A stretch of DNA of 64,000 bases from Augochlora pura (taxonomy: Eukaryota; Arthropoda; Insecta; Hymenoptera; Halictidae): contig NC_135774.1 in NCBI RefSeq assembly GCF_028453695.1, positions 806,001 through 870,000 on the forward strand. Reading direction: 5' to 3'. Of the stretch, positions 1-11,720 are shown piece by piece. The number at the start of each line of letters is the position of its first letter. The first letter of the stretch is position 1. The position numbers were made by a program, and so were the translations under genes. The notes below the pieces were generated by a model. The model worked only from the letters and a program-made list of their open reading frames with translations, did no database searches and was not told the origin of the DNA.

Positions 1-381
1 TCCGGCGTCGCTCGCAAGAAACTCGACGGGAAAAACGTAATATCGGCGTCGGTTCGAAGAAGCAGGTGTTAAACAGATACTTTCGGCGTCGATTGGAACG
101 GCTCGGGGGAAAAACAAATATTTTCTGCTTCAATTCGGGGGAGTTGCGAGGTAAATAAATATTTTATGCTTCGATTGGAAGAATTGCAGCTAAATAAATA
201 ATTTATGCATCGATTGGAAGAATTGCAGCCAAATGAATATTTCCTAGTTCAATTAAAAGGAATGGCAGGAGAGTAAATATTTCGCTGCATCAGCTGGACG
301 CGACAGATGCTGCGCTGAAACGTTGCATTGATTGCAAGAAACAGGTGTTGAATTACTGCGTCGATCGAGGAAAACAGTAAT
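1..381. repeat. Diverged minisatellite, ~40-bp unit, cut by the left edge
   Basis: Successive units can be aligned by eye, starting at about 1, 41, 78, 119, 160, 199, 238 and 278, with lengths of 37-41 bp. A core like TTCGATTGGAAGAATTGCAG is followed by an A-rich tail (AAATAAA) and then TATTT. The two units at 160-198 and 199-237 are nearly identical. Units towards both ends are more diverged, and traces continue to about 381. No coding frame follows the period. The array probably extends beyond position 1. Confidence 0.85.
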
Positions 382-2366
382 TACCTAGACGGCGCATTTT
401 TCCGCAATTTTTGTGCAGGTCGGACAAGTGCGCCGAGATCGTCGCGATGCTGGGAAGCCGAGTACGACGGATCCCACAGAGACAAAGAAGGCGCCCCGTA
501 TCCTCCGAGACGTATCGAGATGTATCGATGATTATCATTCGAGCGGAAGCGATCTCTCTCTCTTCGTGGTCGCGTCGACCGGGTTGACAAGCCGGCGATC
601 GAATTTCTACGGCATTCCGAGGGGCAATTTCTACGATGTAGAATGATTTCCAGGCGTACATTAGACACGCGGCGTTCGACGACAATTCTGCTTCAATATT
701 CATAGATCGTGGCAACTTTCTTGTAAGTTATCGGCTTCTGTTCGATTCTGTGTTTCTTGAGTGCTATAAATATTCTACCTTTGCTCTGTTAGAAATTCTT
801 GTGAAATTCTATCGCGATATTGAAAGGAACGTTGACGGTTCGGTCTTGAAAAGGGAGAACAAGCGAGGGGGAAAATTGTCGAAATGCTGGCGAGGGGAGC
901 GCGTGCAACCATCAATCGCGATCCGGCCCGAAAAATCTAGCACAGCAAGTCAGGCGTGAAGACCCACTCGAAGTGGCACAGACGAGCCATAAATCACCGG
1001 ACGTCGATAATTATATCGAATAGTTCATTAACGAATCATACACGTGGCGAGTTGGCTGGCAGCAGGCAGCAGGCATCAGGCAGATCGGTCGTAGCCTGGC
1101 CAAGGCACGGTAATTACACGCGTCTAATGTCAGCGATCGTTAGGCGCGTTCGATCGAGGCTTCCGCGATCCACGCGGGGCCCGGCGCGGACCGGCGCGGA
1201 CCGGCGCGATCGCAGATTCCCCACGTGTACGGTGGTACATGCCTTTTCGACACCGATGTAGATCTTCTGAGAAAGTTGTTCGGGTCGCGGTTATTTGATC
1301 AGAGTGCTGGTACCAACGAGTCGTTAGCTCGTACGTGCCAAGATCGAGATTCGCCCGTGTGGACACCAACACTGGCGCTCGCGCTCCCTTTCCCTCACCC
1401 TCGCCCTGGCCCTCGCCATCGCCATCGCCCGCTCCCGTGCTCCCTGTATCATCGGGGCATACGTGACTCCGGATCGGTCTCTCTCACAGCCGGGGTATAT
1501 ATTCCCTTCGATATATAGGGTGGGGTAATAACTATTGCCACTTGAAATAACTCGATCGGACGGTGTTCCGAGAGAGGGCCCCGGCTGAATGATACCCCGG
1601 CCTGCGGTGCCCGGTGATACCGATTTGCATGAATGGGAATTTTTTCCCGTGATTTATAGCGCGGCCGAGTAATTGGCAACCGAGTGTTCCTCCGTTCAAC
1701 CTTGATCGGGGGCTTTACGCCGCGCCCGATGATTTACATGTTGAAATACGAGGAGCTTTGAAATGGCCACGAACAAGATCGGAGCACACTTCGATCGACT
1801 CCGTACCGAATAACGCCGAACCGTGCGAGTGTGTGTGTGCCACTTGGATTTAGAGCGGGCACTTTTCTCTCGCGGAAATGGTGATCCGCTGCTTTCAAGG
1901 AACGGACTTGCACTTCCATCGACTCTTCCATCGTCTGATTTGACGAGGTCGACCGTAGCGCGCTATTTTTCGGCACGGTTCGTTAAATGATTCTCCACGA
2001 AGTTCTAACATATTTGTAACATATTCGTCGATCGTTGTTATTTCTAATTACAGCTCGAACTTTCGAGTATTCCAAAGCCATCGGCTCCGCCGAAATCACG
2101 AGCGGCCGGCGAGCGGATTCCGTAGCGAAAGATCAGGAATCCTTAGAGCAGATGCCCAAGCCACACCCAGAGGAATCCCGATCCCGGTTCCTCCAAAAGG
2201 TAAAGCACGAGGGTCGAGGACTGGTGACACGCGATGTTCAGCAACGGCGTCGTATCAGGTGCGAATGATCGTGGGTCGCGTCTGGTCCGCAGGAAATTAC
2301 CTTGTAGGACAACGAGGTAGCTGGTTCGATTGAAGCAGGGTCGATGGTTATTCTCGCGACTCGGCC
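382..2366. other. Non-coding stretch, nothing recognised
   Basis: Mixed-composition, CpG-rich sequence. Short open frames in several directions overlap each other and show no protein-like continuity, splice context or known motif. A GTAAGT at 722-727 follows TTCTT and is a poor exon end, so it is not called a donor. The only structure noted is the decamer array at 1181-1210, listed separately. Confidence 0.5.
1181..1210. repeat. 10-bp tandem repeat, 3 copies
   Basis: CCGGCGCGGA occurs twice in a row and is followed by CCGGCGCGAT. This is one of at least nine arrays in the window with an exact 10-bp period. Confidence 0.9.
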
Positions 2367-2396
2367 CGACGGGACTCGACGGGACTCGACGGGACG
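2367..2396. repeat. 10-bp tandem repeat, 3 copies
   Basis: CGACGGGACT twice, then CGACGGGACG. The third copy changes only its last base. Confidence 0.9.
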
Positions 2397-2690
2397 GTTA
2401 TAGGCGAGCGTGCCGATATACTAGTTACTGGAACGTCGGCTTGTAGCTGGAAGATATACGCGCGTTTGGCAGCGGCCGGCGGGGCAGTTACGGGGCACCG
2501 GGAGCATAAGTCTATACTTATGGGCTAGGTGGTAGATATGGAGCGGTCGATAATGATCCAATATACTGGTACATCCTCGCGAAGTAATTACAATGATGAG
2601 CGAACCGCTACCATCGGCTGGCCTACCACTCGAGCTCCTTCGGAGGATAGGGTAGAAAAGGCTCCGCTGGACTAAGGCTGAGATGTACTA

Positions 2691-2732
2691 TGCTAGACTA
2701 GACTATGGTAGGCTAGGCTAGGATAGAATAGA
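2691..2732. repeat. Degenerate pentamer repeat (CTAGR-like)
   Basis: The run contains GCTAGACTAGACTATG and then GGCTAGGCTAGGATAG, a decayed 5-bp repeat. It is not the insect telomere unit TTAGG in either orientation. Confidence 0.6.
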
Positions 2733-2739
2733 CCAAGCG

Positions 2740-2870
2740 TCGGGTTGGTCCTCTCCTCGCTCCTTCCGCTCCGTCTCCTTTCTCGAGGTCTCCTCTTTTT
2801 CTTGTTCTCTCGGCCGAGTTCTCGGTCTCCTTTCTCCCGTTCTCGTCCGCTTTATCTTCTCTTCTTCGCC
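2740..2870. repeat. Pyrimidine-rich low-complexity tract
   Basis: The + strand is dominated by C and T (CTCCTTTCTC-type runs), giving purine-rich pseudo-frames on the - strand. There is no protein signal. It leads directly into the decamer array at 2871. Confidence 0.7.
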
Positions 2871-2925
2871 GCTTCGGTCCGCTTCGGTCCGCCTCGGACC
2901 GCCTCGGTCCGCTTCGCTTCGGTCT
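2871..2925. repeat. 10-bp tandem repeat, 4 or more copies
   Basis: Four decamers in register: GCTTCGGTCC, GCTTCGGTCC, GCCTCGGACC, GCCTCGGTCC, then a partial continuation. A GTGAGC follows shortly after at 2942-2947, but the upstream context does not support an exon. Confidence 0.9.
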
Positions 2926-4720
2926 GCGCGGCGCAGCGCCGGTGAGCGCGCACCGCAACAAGAGCAAACATCTCTTCGGGGTCGTCACAGGGCCACGGAG
3001 TCACGGTGGATGGATCTCGGAGCGCTTTCTCGATCCACCGGAATTATCGCGGGGGCCACCGTGGGGGTTCACTCGGCCGGAAGTGCGTCATCAGCGGGAT
3101 ACGTGCCCGATGGTAACGATCCTCCGGGATCCAGGACCCCCTTTGTTCCTCCGTCGCTTTTGTGCCGGGCTGCGCGGCGCAGCGCGGCGCGCCCGTTCTG
3201 TTCTCATTGTCGGCCACGATGATCCGGAGATTCCTATCGGCCGAAGACAAAGATTGCGAAAACAAGGTTTCTCTACAGTTACGAGCCTTCGAACGGGCTT
3301 CGAACGAGCTCGCCCGCGTTAAGGCCGGACACGTTTTAGTATCGGCCAATTGGTTCTTTCGTACGAACCTGGTGCAGCTTCACCTTGGCAGAACCTTGGC
3401 TCGAGGAGACCGATCGGTGCCGTTTTATACAACTGCGGGGATTGAATTCGTTTAGACGATAGGTACAAGCGCGGGACGATCGAAAGCGATCCTGCGATGC
3501 GTTGTCGTTAGCGATAACGATATCTGTCGAACAACCGGTCCTAATTTTCTCTTCTCTTTCTTTTTCTGAAGTTATGTCGAGGTTGTACAGGCTCGTTAAT
3601 TCCCAGCAATTTTCATTCCATCTAAGTTCTCAATTTTCTAAAACAGATTATTTTTACCAAACAATTACTCCTATTCAGTGCTAGAAACCCAAAAACTATA
3701 CATATTAAGTCATGCTGATCAATTATGCGAGGGAAGACGGAAGTCGAGGCGGCGTCGGCCGCGCTATTGTACAATAAATGTAACGCGATGTTGCAGAATT
3801 CGATAGCCATATTCGCTCATAATCGAGTCGACCGGAAAGGGAACGAAGAGGGCGAGGTCGTCGGCTCGTGACGAGCCGCTCTACGGTCGTTACTAACAAA
3901 AAAGCAACGTTAATCAGACACTTCGTATCGCCTCTATTCAGCTCCCGGCGAGCGAAGTGATCTAGCTCGCAGCAGGTTCTTCGGGGGCAAAAAATCGATG
4001 AATGAACCTTCACTGGTGCGCGCACCGCTGCGCTTTCTGGTGCGCGGCCGCTCTCGAAACCGGCGAGACGTGCCCAAAAATTCAACTGCTCGATTTCTTT
4101 TCAATCGTTTCTGCAACGTAATCACCGAAAATTATAATCTCCTTTTCATTCTCACTTTTCACTTGTTCAAAACGTTTACGGAATTTTTAATAAATCCGAT
4201 AAATTAGCTTAGATATTTTGCAATAATGCGCTGTTATTCGTTACGAGAAATGAAATTCCTTAAAAAATTTTAACAATATGTATTTGTGAAAAAGAGACAA
4301 GCTAGTGAAATATTGAACTTGGAAAATATTGGATTGCGATGAAGCGAAACAAACACTGTTGTGGAATTTCGTAACGAGGCGTATATATTAACTGTATAAT
4401 AGTGTAATGAATTTGATAAATTTTGGATAAAAACGAGTCGCAGAGAGAGGTCTCTCGTCGAACATTCTGAGGTTGTCAAGTCGTAGTAAAGTGACGGTTG
4501 CGACGCCACTGTAAGTGCATCCGAGGCACAAGAGCACGCATAACGTAGATGCAACGCTCCGCAGCTCCGGATCGCCGAGGGCGCGCTTCTCCGCACAAGA
4601 AACGGAGGTGAAGGGGGCACGCCAGGGACCACGAAGAGGGGCCTGAAGAGAGCTAGGGGAAGAGGTCGACCGGGATAAACATCTGAGCCCCGCCCGGCAC
4701 CCGAGGCTGCACCTTTTGTT
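2926..4720. other. Non-coding stretch, nothing recognised
   Basis: The first part is GC-rich and turns AT-rich after about 4100. The 16-mer CTGCGCGGCGCAGCGC occurs at 2924-2939 and again at 3170-3185. The 97-residue open frame at 3162-3455 reads smoothly but has no recognisable domain and overlaps competing frames. No splice-flanked exon was found. Confidence 0.45.
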
Positions 4721-4836
4721 GCTCTTCTTCAGCGTCTCTCGTCTCTCTTCTCGTTCCTCCTCTTCCTCCTCTGCTTCTTCTTCTTCTCCTCCTGCTGGAA
4801 CCTCTCGCCCGTTCTACCCTCTCCTCCTCCTCCTCC

Positions 4837-4868
<32 letters not shown>

Positions 4869-4880
4869 CTCTTGCTCTTA
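4721..4880. repeat. Pyrimidine tract with (CTC)n and (TTC)n
   Basis: About 160 bp of nearly uninterrupted C/T on the + strand, containing (CTC)n at about 4819-4840 and (TTC)n at about 4841-4872. Poly-Leu/Ser/Phe or poly-Arg/Glu open frames across it are repeat artefacts. A mirror-repeat tract of this kind can adopt triplex DNA. Confidence 0.9.
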
Positions 4881-6023
4881 GCCCCCTCGCTTCTTCTTCT
4901 TGGCATCTACACTCTGCTATTTCGCTGCCATTATTGATCACCGCCGCGGCTCGCTAGTGTCGATACGCAGCATTTCACACATCTCGCGTTTTATGGCGTT
5001 ACGCCTCTATCTGGTTTCCCTTGATTGTATTCCCTTTCTAAACCTTTATTCGGGGCTGATTTCCCCCCATCGGGATTAGTGCAATGTAATTCCGATCTGA
5101 TAAACTTCTCGAAAAATTGAGGAGCTGTGATTTGTTCCCACTTCTCGTGCGATGGAACTTTGATCTTTTATCACTGTACCCTTCCTACTGATAAAAGTAA
5201 TTTCCATTTTAAAAAGTAACAAATTTGTACGTTTCCTCATATACCTTACACTTGTAATACTTACACATCTAACAGAATTAATGAAATATTTTCCGATTAT
5301 TGAACTCGGCAATCAGTTGAAACAATTGATTGAGAGCGCGACACGTATTTTTGCACAGCTCTAGAAACATGTATATTCGGTGTAGAAACGAGGACAGATA
5401 GGCGATGCGATCTCGGTAAAAAAACTAGATTGCAGAACGGATCCCGAACGGCCATCTCGCCGCACGAATCAACAAACACTCGGAATCTCATCTGGCCGCG
5501 AGCCTCGACAAATAACACTCTGATCGATCCGCTTCGCTAGATCAAATTAGAAATCCATCAGAAAGCTGTTTTTGCCGCGGCATAGGCCGCGCCGAACGAG
5601 GCTACGTTTATCTGGCTCCGACCCCGGCAATATCAGCGCAGTCGGTCTTTGGATTTGTACCACTTACCGCCGATAACAAGAGCCTTTCTGATTAAAGTTT
5701 ATTGCCTCCGCGGTGTATCAGATAAGGGCTTCCGTGTTTCTTGTCCCGAGATGATCGGCCAGCGCCATTGAGAAACGGTTCCCGCTTACAGCGTCCTAGA
5801 CCTGGAAATACATACTGGCTACCTTGGGCGACGTAGTGGACATACCGTTCCGAAGCGGCGCAGACTTTCGGCAGGCGAGGAACGCCGCGGAAAATTACCA
5901 TAAGTACAGCATAATTTTTAAAGTTAAGATACTCTTTTCTAGTTGATATTGGAGACGAGGGTCGTCGTGATTGGTCCAACTAATCGTGGAAATATAAGTG
6001 AACAAGTAATGAAAAATTTAGTT
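4881..6023. other. Non-coding stretch, nothing recognised
   Basis: AT-rich to mixed sequence. No known gene, RNA gene or mobile-element end was seen. Confidence 0.45.
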
Positions 6024-6160
6024 CTTAGGTTCCTCAATTATTAAGTTCTTAAATTCTTGAATTAATAAATTCTTAAAGTCCTAAATTCTCGAATTAATAA
6101 ATTCTTAAATTCCCAAATTCTCGAATCACTAAATTTATAAATTCTTAAATTCTTCTGAAA
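6024..6160. repeat. AT-rich minisatellite, ~32-bp unit
   Basis: Units at 6059-6090 and 6091-6122 are 32 bp each and begin GAATTAATAAATTCTTAAA. A third, diverged unit lies at 6123-6156, and a decayed one precedes 6059. The sub-motif AAATTCTTAAATTC recurs inside units, suggesting growth from a shorter ancestral unit. Confidence 0.85.
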
Positions 6161-9100
6161 TTCGTGGATTGAATCTGAACCCTGTGCAGCTAAATAAATA
6201 CTAAATGGAAACCAAATACCAAAACCGAAAAGCTGGGGATAAAATCGGGCCAGGTTTCCCAGGAAAGTTGAGCGTCGGAAGGCTCGCGGCCAGTCGTAAG
6301 AATAGAGGAAAGAAAGCCGGGGCGGAATGAAGAGTGAAAGAGGGATCTCGGGCACGCACGTTGCACAAAGTGCAATTTCGTGATTTTTGCCTCGTAAAAT
6401 CCGGCGAATGAACGGCGTAAAAATGAATAACTGGAGGATCGTTCACCCGCCCGGCCGTGGCGGGCAGAGGGTACACCCCGTCGTTGCTCCTGCCGCACTC
6501 TTTCGTCGCGATCGCCATCTTTGTCCGTCGCGTACAACGCGCGCGCGCGGCTCCGTGGAACGATTTTTATCTTCCGGGTAGAATAGATTATCTTTATTTA
6601 CGAGCAATCTGTGGCATGGGCAAATTGTTTGGGAACGGGAGGGCCGCTTATTTAGAAGCCGTAAACTATTCAATACTCGAGGAGGATCCACTGGTCGATC
6701 GGCAAGAAACGAAACGAGGGCGGCAATGCCGGGGGAAGGACAACTTGCACCTTATAGGGCGTTTCCGGCGCTACGGTGTAATCTGTATTGAGCCATCATC
6801 GCCTAGCCGTAGGATAGCTACTTTTTCCTAGTCGATCTTGGTCGACTCTAGAAGCTGCGCACCTTTTGCCGGTCAAATTCAGTCGATTCTGTCTATTTTC
6901 TAGTTAACTTCGAATTTACTGAAATTTAATGTCCCTATTTCCAACATTACCAACCTTTACTTACGATGTAGCTCGTAATACCATAAAGTGCATATTTTAC
7001 AATAGAAAACTATTATATTCATATTACACCATGAACTTGAAATTCATTATAATCAATGCTCTTTCCGTTTCATAACTATTTCAGTGCTTGAGAAGAAAAA
7101 TCTTTCAACAGCTATTAAATTAAACAACGGTATAATAAATAATCTTTACTCAGCGGCTGACACGCTCTCGCTAAACAGTGCTCACCGGTACGAGAACACC
7201 GTGCCGTCAATGTTCCATCTCGGCCATTACGAAAACCACGGTATTTTTCAAAGTGCTCCATCGAGGGTTCGCAATGAAACCGTCAGAAAACAGTCGGCCG
7301 TTGTCACCGATCCATCGGCAGTAAATAAACTGGCCGATTTACGATCAATAACTCAGGAAAAATGTTCTCGGCCTCGCCGTCGATGTTTCCGACACAATAA
7401 AAAAAATAATAAAACGGATCGTTGGCCGATTTATCGTGCGGCGTCGCTAGGCGTCGAGGTGTTAACCGATAAACAGGGGGGGACCCTTAATTAACCGTGA
7501 AACGGCGTCTCGACGTTCGAAAGGAGTGTCACAAATTCCCCCGGTGGCAGACGACGGGTTTTACGCCGGGGAAACGGGAATCCACGGGACGGTTTCCAGG
7601 GACGGGACACGGCGACCACGCGACAGCTTCGATTCGTTTATTAACGTTCGTACGACCTAGACCGATGTAATTTCCCTTGTCTCCCGGCATGATCCCGCGG
7701 CATAAATCCTTCTAATTTAATACAATTTCGGGCTTTAAAGCGAAACGCGCGCCAGCCGCGACGGCCTGGCAAACATCGTAAACTTCGTCGCGGCCCGTGT
7801 CAAACGGAAGAAGGAGATGGCGCCGTGCCAGTAGTGGCCATTTATAATTGAGAGAAATGTCAAACATCGTCAACGCGGTTCCTTGAATCGCTAGAACCTG
7901 CGACGAAGGGGACCCACGGAATCGTACAGTCCCGGTTAGAACCATCCTCTGCGCGTCTACTCTCTTCGTTGCATTCGTCGCGAGCGAAATTATACAGGTT
8001 CCACGAATGATGCGCGACGCATAATTCGTTGCGACAGATCGAGCTTATTCTGGATTCATTAATTCGAAGATACTTGTGCAATTATTGCATACTCGCTGGT
8101 ACGCAACGATCTAAATCTGGAGCATACTAATTGAACCTGTTCCTCATCGATAAATATAATTCTTCTCTTAGATTCTCTTAGATTTCTCGCAAGAGATCAT
8201 TGTAAACTTTTCAGTGGTAATCATGTAATAATAACCTCACATTTCTCTTAGCTGTAAATAATTTCTCAGAATGTCAGCAAATTCTAGAGTATCAAGATAT
8301 CCAACTCGATATCGTCGTTTTACTAAAAAGTTACTGTTGTATAATCGGACGGTCGCATAGCAAAATTCTGGGCCACCGAAACGATAGCACGCGCGTGCCA
8401 TCGATTCGCCCAGAACCGTACATTAGTCCAACATTCTAATGGCGATGTAACGGACGGTCCCGTCCGACCGGAGCGCGGCGAACTATTAGAGAGTCAGTCG
8501 TAAAACCGGTGGACAGTGTAAACCGATCACCGTGGCCGATATTATCTGGCTGTTTCAGCGGATAGATCGAGGCTCCACGGATTCCGTGGAAGTCCGAACT
8601 TGACGAACCGCTTCCACCGTTGTCGGAAGAGTCGTTCGGGATCGCGCCGGGGTAAAATTGAATGGCACTCGGCGTGATTGCAGTCGTAAATTATTAGATA
8701 TCGTTTACAGCTGTCGTCGGGGCCGCGCTTGGAACTCCCTATTCGAGGCGGCGTCAGTTTGTTTTCTAGTTTATCGCGTCGCCGGGCTCGTCAATTGCCG
8801 ACCAGAGACTTCGGCGTGTCGGCGAAAGAATGCTAAATAACGTCTACTCGGGGTTAGGCACCTCCATCCGATACATCTGATTACGAAGCTCTCGTCTTTC
8901 TGTATTTTACATTTATTCTAATCGCGCGCATGCAGCGACGACGAATTTTTTACTGCTTCCGCGTGTATGTGCGACGAGGATATGATATTAGCCTTTCGGT
9001 TTAACGGAGTAGCATTACGAGTTAGATAGTAAACACATTGATAACAGGTTATCTCTATCTCGCACTTATCGTGCAAATAAATCATCGCGTTATATTCGTA

Positions 9101-10187
9101 TTCCGATAAATACAATGATTCAATGTTGACTGCAAAGTTTGCCCCTACGGGAATCTGTACTGTTGCAAATAGTTATCTATTGCCATTCGCGATCAATATT
9201 ATTATTAATATATCATCTACGCTTTTCATATTAGTGCGTAGTAAATTTTAAATAAACATCACGGACACCTGGAACTGCGCGTAAAAGATGCGAAACAGCG
9301 TGCTTCCAGAAACAACCAATTAAGACGCCGCCGCGCGTAGAACTATCGCAGCGCAGGGACATAATTGCTAATTTTTCGCCGGCTGGTACCGGTAGTCGGG
9401 GAATCTTATCTGTCCGCGCGTTCCCGTCGATTCCTCGCGAGTTTCGTTCGGGGTACAAATAGATAAAGGATTTGTAACTATCTCGCGGAACAAGCCTAGT
9501 ACACGGTCGCCGGGAGGCCACACAAAATGATCTTCCCCGCGAACGATGTTACTCGCGACGTGCGCCAGCGACGAGGGGCGCCGGCTACACTAATTAGATT
9601 ACTCGTCGAACATGTGGCCCGTCCATTTATCGCGACTAGCAGCGACATAATTAACAAGTTCCTCAAACAGGTTGCGTAATCGTCGCGCGAAGGAAAGCGA
9701 GCGAGCTAGCGAGCTAGCGCGCGCGGTTTTTCGAGAGGCGCCGCGTAAAAAGCGAGACGATAATTAATTCCCCGATCACGTTCCGAGGCTCTCTTTTTAC
9801 AGGGTTGCCCATTCGACGGCCGTTTCCTTGACCTTTCAAGTGCACGTTTATCCGTCTGACCTTTACCTCCGCTGATTCATCGGCATCCGAGGGTGTTACC
9901 TCCGGGCCCGCCGTAATCGTGCGTGTTCGCATTTATCATCCCATTTATCGCTTCGCGCGCGGCGCGCAACGCTAATCGGCGAAAACACGAGCGCGCGTCG
10001 GGCTATTCGAAACGGGAACGCCGCAACGTCGCGAAACAATCCCGGCTTCCTGCCGCAATTTCGGACGTTCGGACACATTATTGTTCGCAGTGTATGGCAG
10101 GCGAAATAATCGACTCGAATCGCGGCGTTCGCATCGGCTGGTTTACGATCGACACGTGTCGCGCACGTTATGGAGCCGTCCGTGGAC
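6161..10187. other. Non-coding stretch, nothing recognised
   Basis: GC-rich and AT-rich patches alternate. The 136-residue open frame at 7084-7494 has no recognisable domain, and its start follows an AT-rich run. Homeodomain-type TAATTA cores are present but not denser than base composition would suggest. An 8-bp repeat (GCGAGCTA) is seen near 9700-9722. Confidence 0.45.
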
Positions 10188-10210
10188 CGTCGCCGTCGCC
10201 GTCGCCGTCG
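10188..10210. repeat. (CGTCGC)n microsatellite
   Basis: Nearly four uninterrupted hexamer copies. Serine/proline or arginine runs in the overlapping frames come from this repeat. Confidence 0.85.
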
Positions 10211-10309
10211 GATGAATACATTAACCGGGAACACGCACTCGACAACGCTCGCGTCTCGGCGCACATTGTCCGGTATTTATGTAGCGGGTGGAAAAAGGAA
10301 CTGCTATTG

Positions 10310-10344
10310 CCCCGGCTACATCATAATTTCCGTTTCAGGTAAGC
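10310..10344 (+). promoter_or_regulatory. Candidate recursive-splicing ratchet point 1
   Basis: The sequence CATAATTTCCGTTTCAG runs directly into GTAAGC, with the junction at 10338|10339. This is a 3' splice site (pyrimidine stretch, then CAG) fused to a 5' splice site (GTAAG) with no exon between, the signature described for ratchet points in long insect introns. A possible branch-point A lies in the CATAAT about 15 bases upstream. The core GTTTCAGGTAAG is shared with the site at 52896. The pyrimidine tract is shorter than at that second site. It lies upstream of the only proposed coding exon, so use would require a first exon before 10.3 kb. It could also be a chance match. Confidence 0.45.
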
Positions 10345-10660
10345 AACACACGCGGTCCCGGGTCCGTATCGCCGAGTCGTTAAATTGTGACCCGTGTAGA
10401 GATGACCGCGCGGCACGTCACAAAATTCATTAACGCTCGGCGCGAACAGTCGGCGACCGGGGAAAAAAAAGGGCAGGGCGGGAGAGAGGGCCGCGTCTCC
10501 GGGAGCGTAAAGTCCCGGGTGAAGGAGTGTCATGGCGTTCAAACGAAACCCCGTGGAACCACGCGAGTCTTCTTTTCTGTCGCGGCGTTCGGAGAAACGA
10601 GGCTGGTTTCGTAACGTACGGTTCGTTTCGATGCGATTTACGCGGATAGCTCGAACCGAG

Positions 10661-10679
10661 CGCCGCCGCCGCCGCCGCG
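10661..10679. repeat. (CCG)n microsatellite
   Basis: About six GCC triplets running into CGCGCGC. Confidence 0.85.
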
Positions 10680-11439
10680 CGCGGGAAGAACCTCGGCCCC
10701 GATTAACGCTCACGAGTTTTAGTTAATTAAATGGCCGGTTCGGCCGTGGACCAAACCCCGCGAACGATAAACGCTATTCCTTTCATTATTCACTGTTCAC
10801 GCAGCCGCTTAAAATAATCCGGCGACGTTTCACGACGAGGCGCGCGCATGTTTCCGCCGGCTTTTTTAACCCTTCTACGCTCTTCAGGATTACGTACGAG
10901 CCAGCTGGATGATGCTTCACCCGTTTTCGCAGTTGCTCTTTTTCCTCGACGAGTGCCGGTTTCATTCGGAATTTCAGGTTTCGAGAACCGGCGAGGCGAA
11001 GATCGTCTTCCGAGTTTCCGACCATGTATTCCGGACGACGAAATGCTCTTCTCCGCGTTCAGGAATATTTTCTCCGCTGGTGTCTCGTTCGCGAGTTAGA
11101 AAAATCCGAGTCATGTTTAATAAACTTAATTAAATAATGCGATAGTTTCGCGTGGTTCTAGATCGACGATTCAACGCTCAGAATATTCCCGGCGCTGGAT
11201 CGGACCGGAAACGACGCGACGGCGTGTGTTTGGGGGCCACGGGGAGTAGGGCCGGGCAACGAACGCCTCCTATCGTGGGCACGCTGATAGGCGTGATCTT
11301 TTGATGGCTCATTAAGGCCGCGGCTTGTCGCGTGTTCGCCGCATACATCATAATAAAAATTCCGTGGAGCAGGTGCCTCTTATCGTTTTTACGCCTTCTC
11401 TGGGAGAGACCGCAGGGTCCATCTGGCTCGTCACGAATC
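10680..11439. other. Non-coding stretch, nothing recognised
   Basis: CpG-rich, with overlapping short frames on both strands and no protein family signal. Confidence 0.45.
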
Positions 11440-11462
11440 CGCCGCCGCCGCCGCCGCCGCCT
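11440..11462. repeat. (CCG)n microsatellite
   Basis: About seven to eight uninterrupted CCG triplets, followed by a CTCCCCTCCCCTCC pyrimidine run. Confidence 0.9.
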
Positions 11463-11689
11463 CCCCTCCCCTCCGGCACCGGCGTCCGCGCAGGCTGTTG
11501 TCCCCGTGGCTTTTAGCGCGGACGCTTTTAAAGCAAATTAAATACGGCGCAACAAATTACGCGGCGGAGCGGAGCTTCTCGTAAATCAAACGGCCAATAA
11601 AACGTCCACCGAAACGGCTCGAAAAATCCGACGGGGCCCATCGGATAGGGCGCCGTCGTCCCCTTTCTCGCCCGGAAGAAGAACATCGA

Positions 11690-11720
11690 GGGAGGGAGGG
11701 AGGGAGGAGGGGGAGGCGGG
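11690..11720 (+). repeat. (GGGA)n tract with G-quadruplex motif
   Basis: Four GGG tracts at 11690-11704 are separated by single A residues, followed by more G runs. This satisfies the usual G3N1-7 quadruplex pattern with the shortest possible loops. Confidence 0.85.

Noticed and set aside
2691..2732. Telomere-like TTAGG array
   Set aside because: The unit is CTAGG/CTAGA, degenerate, and lacks TTAGG in either orientation.
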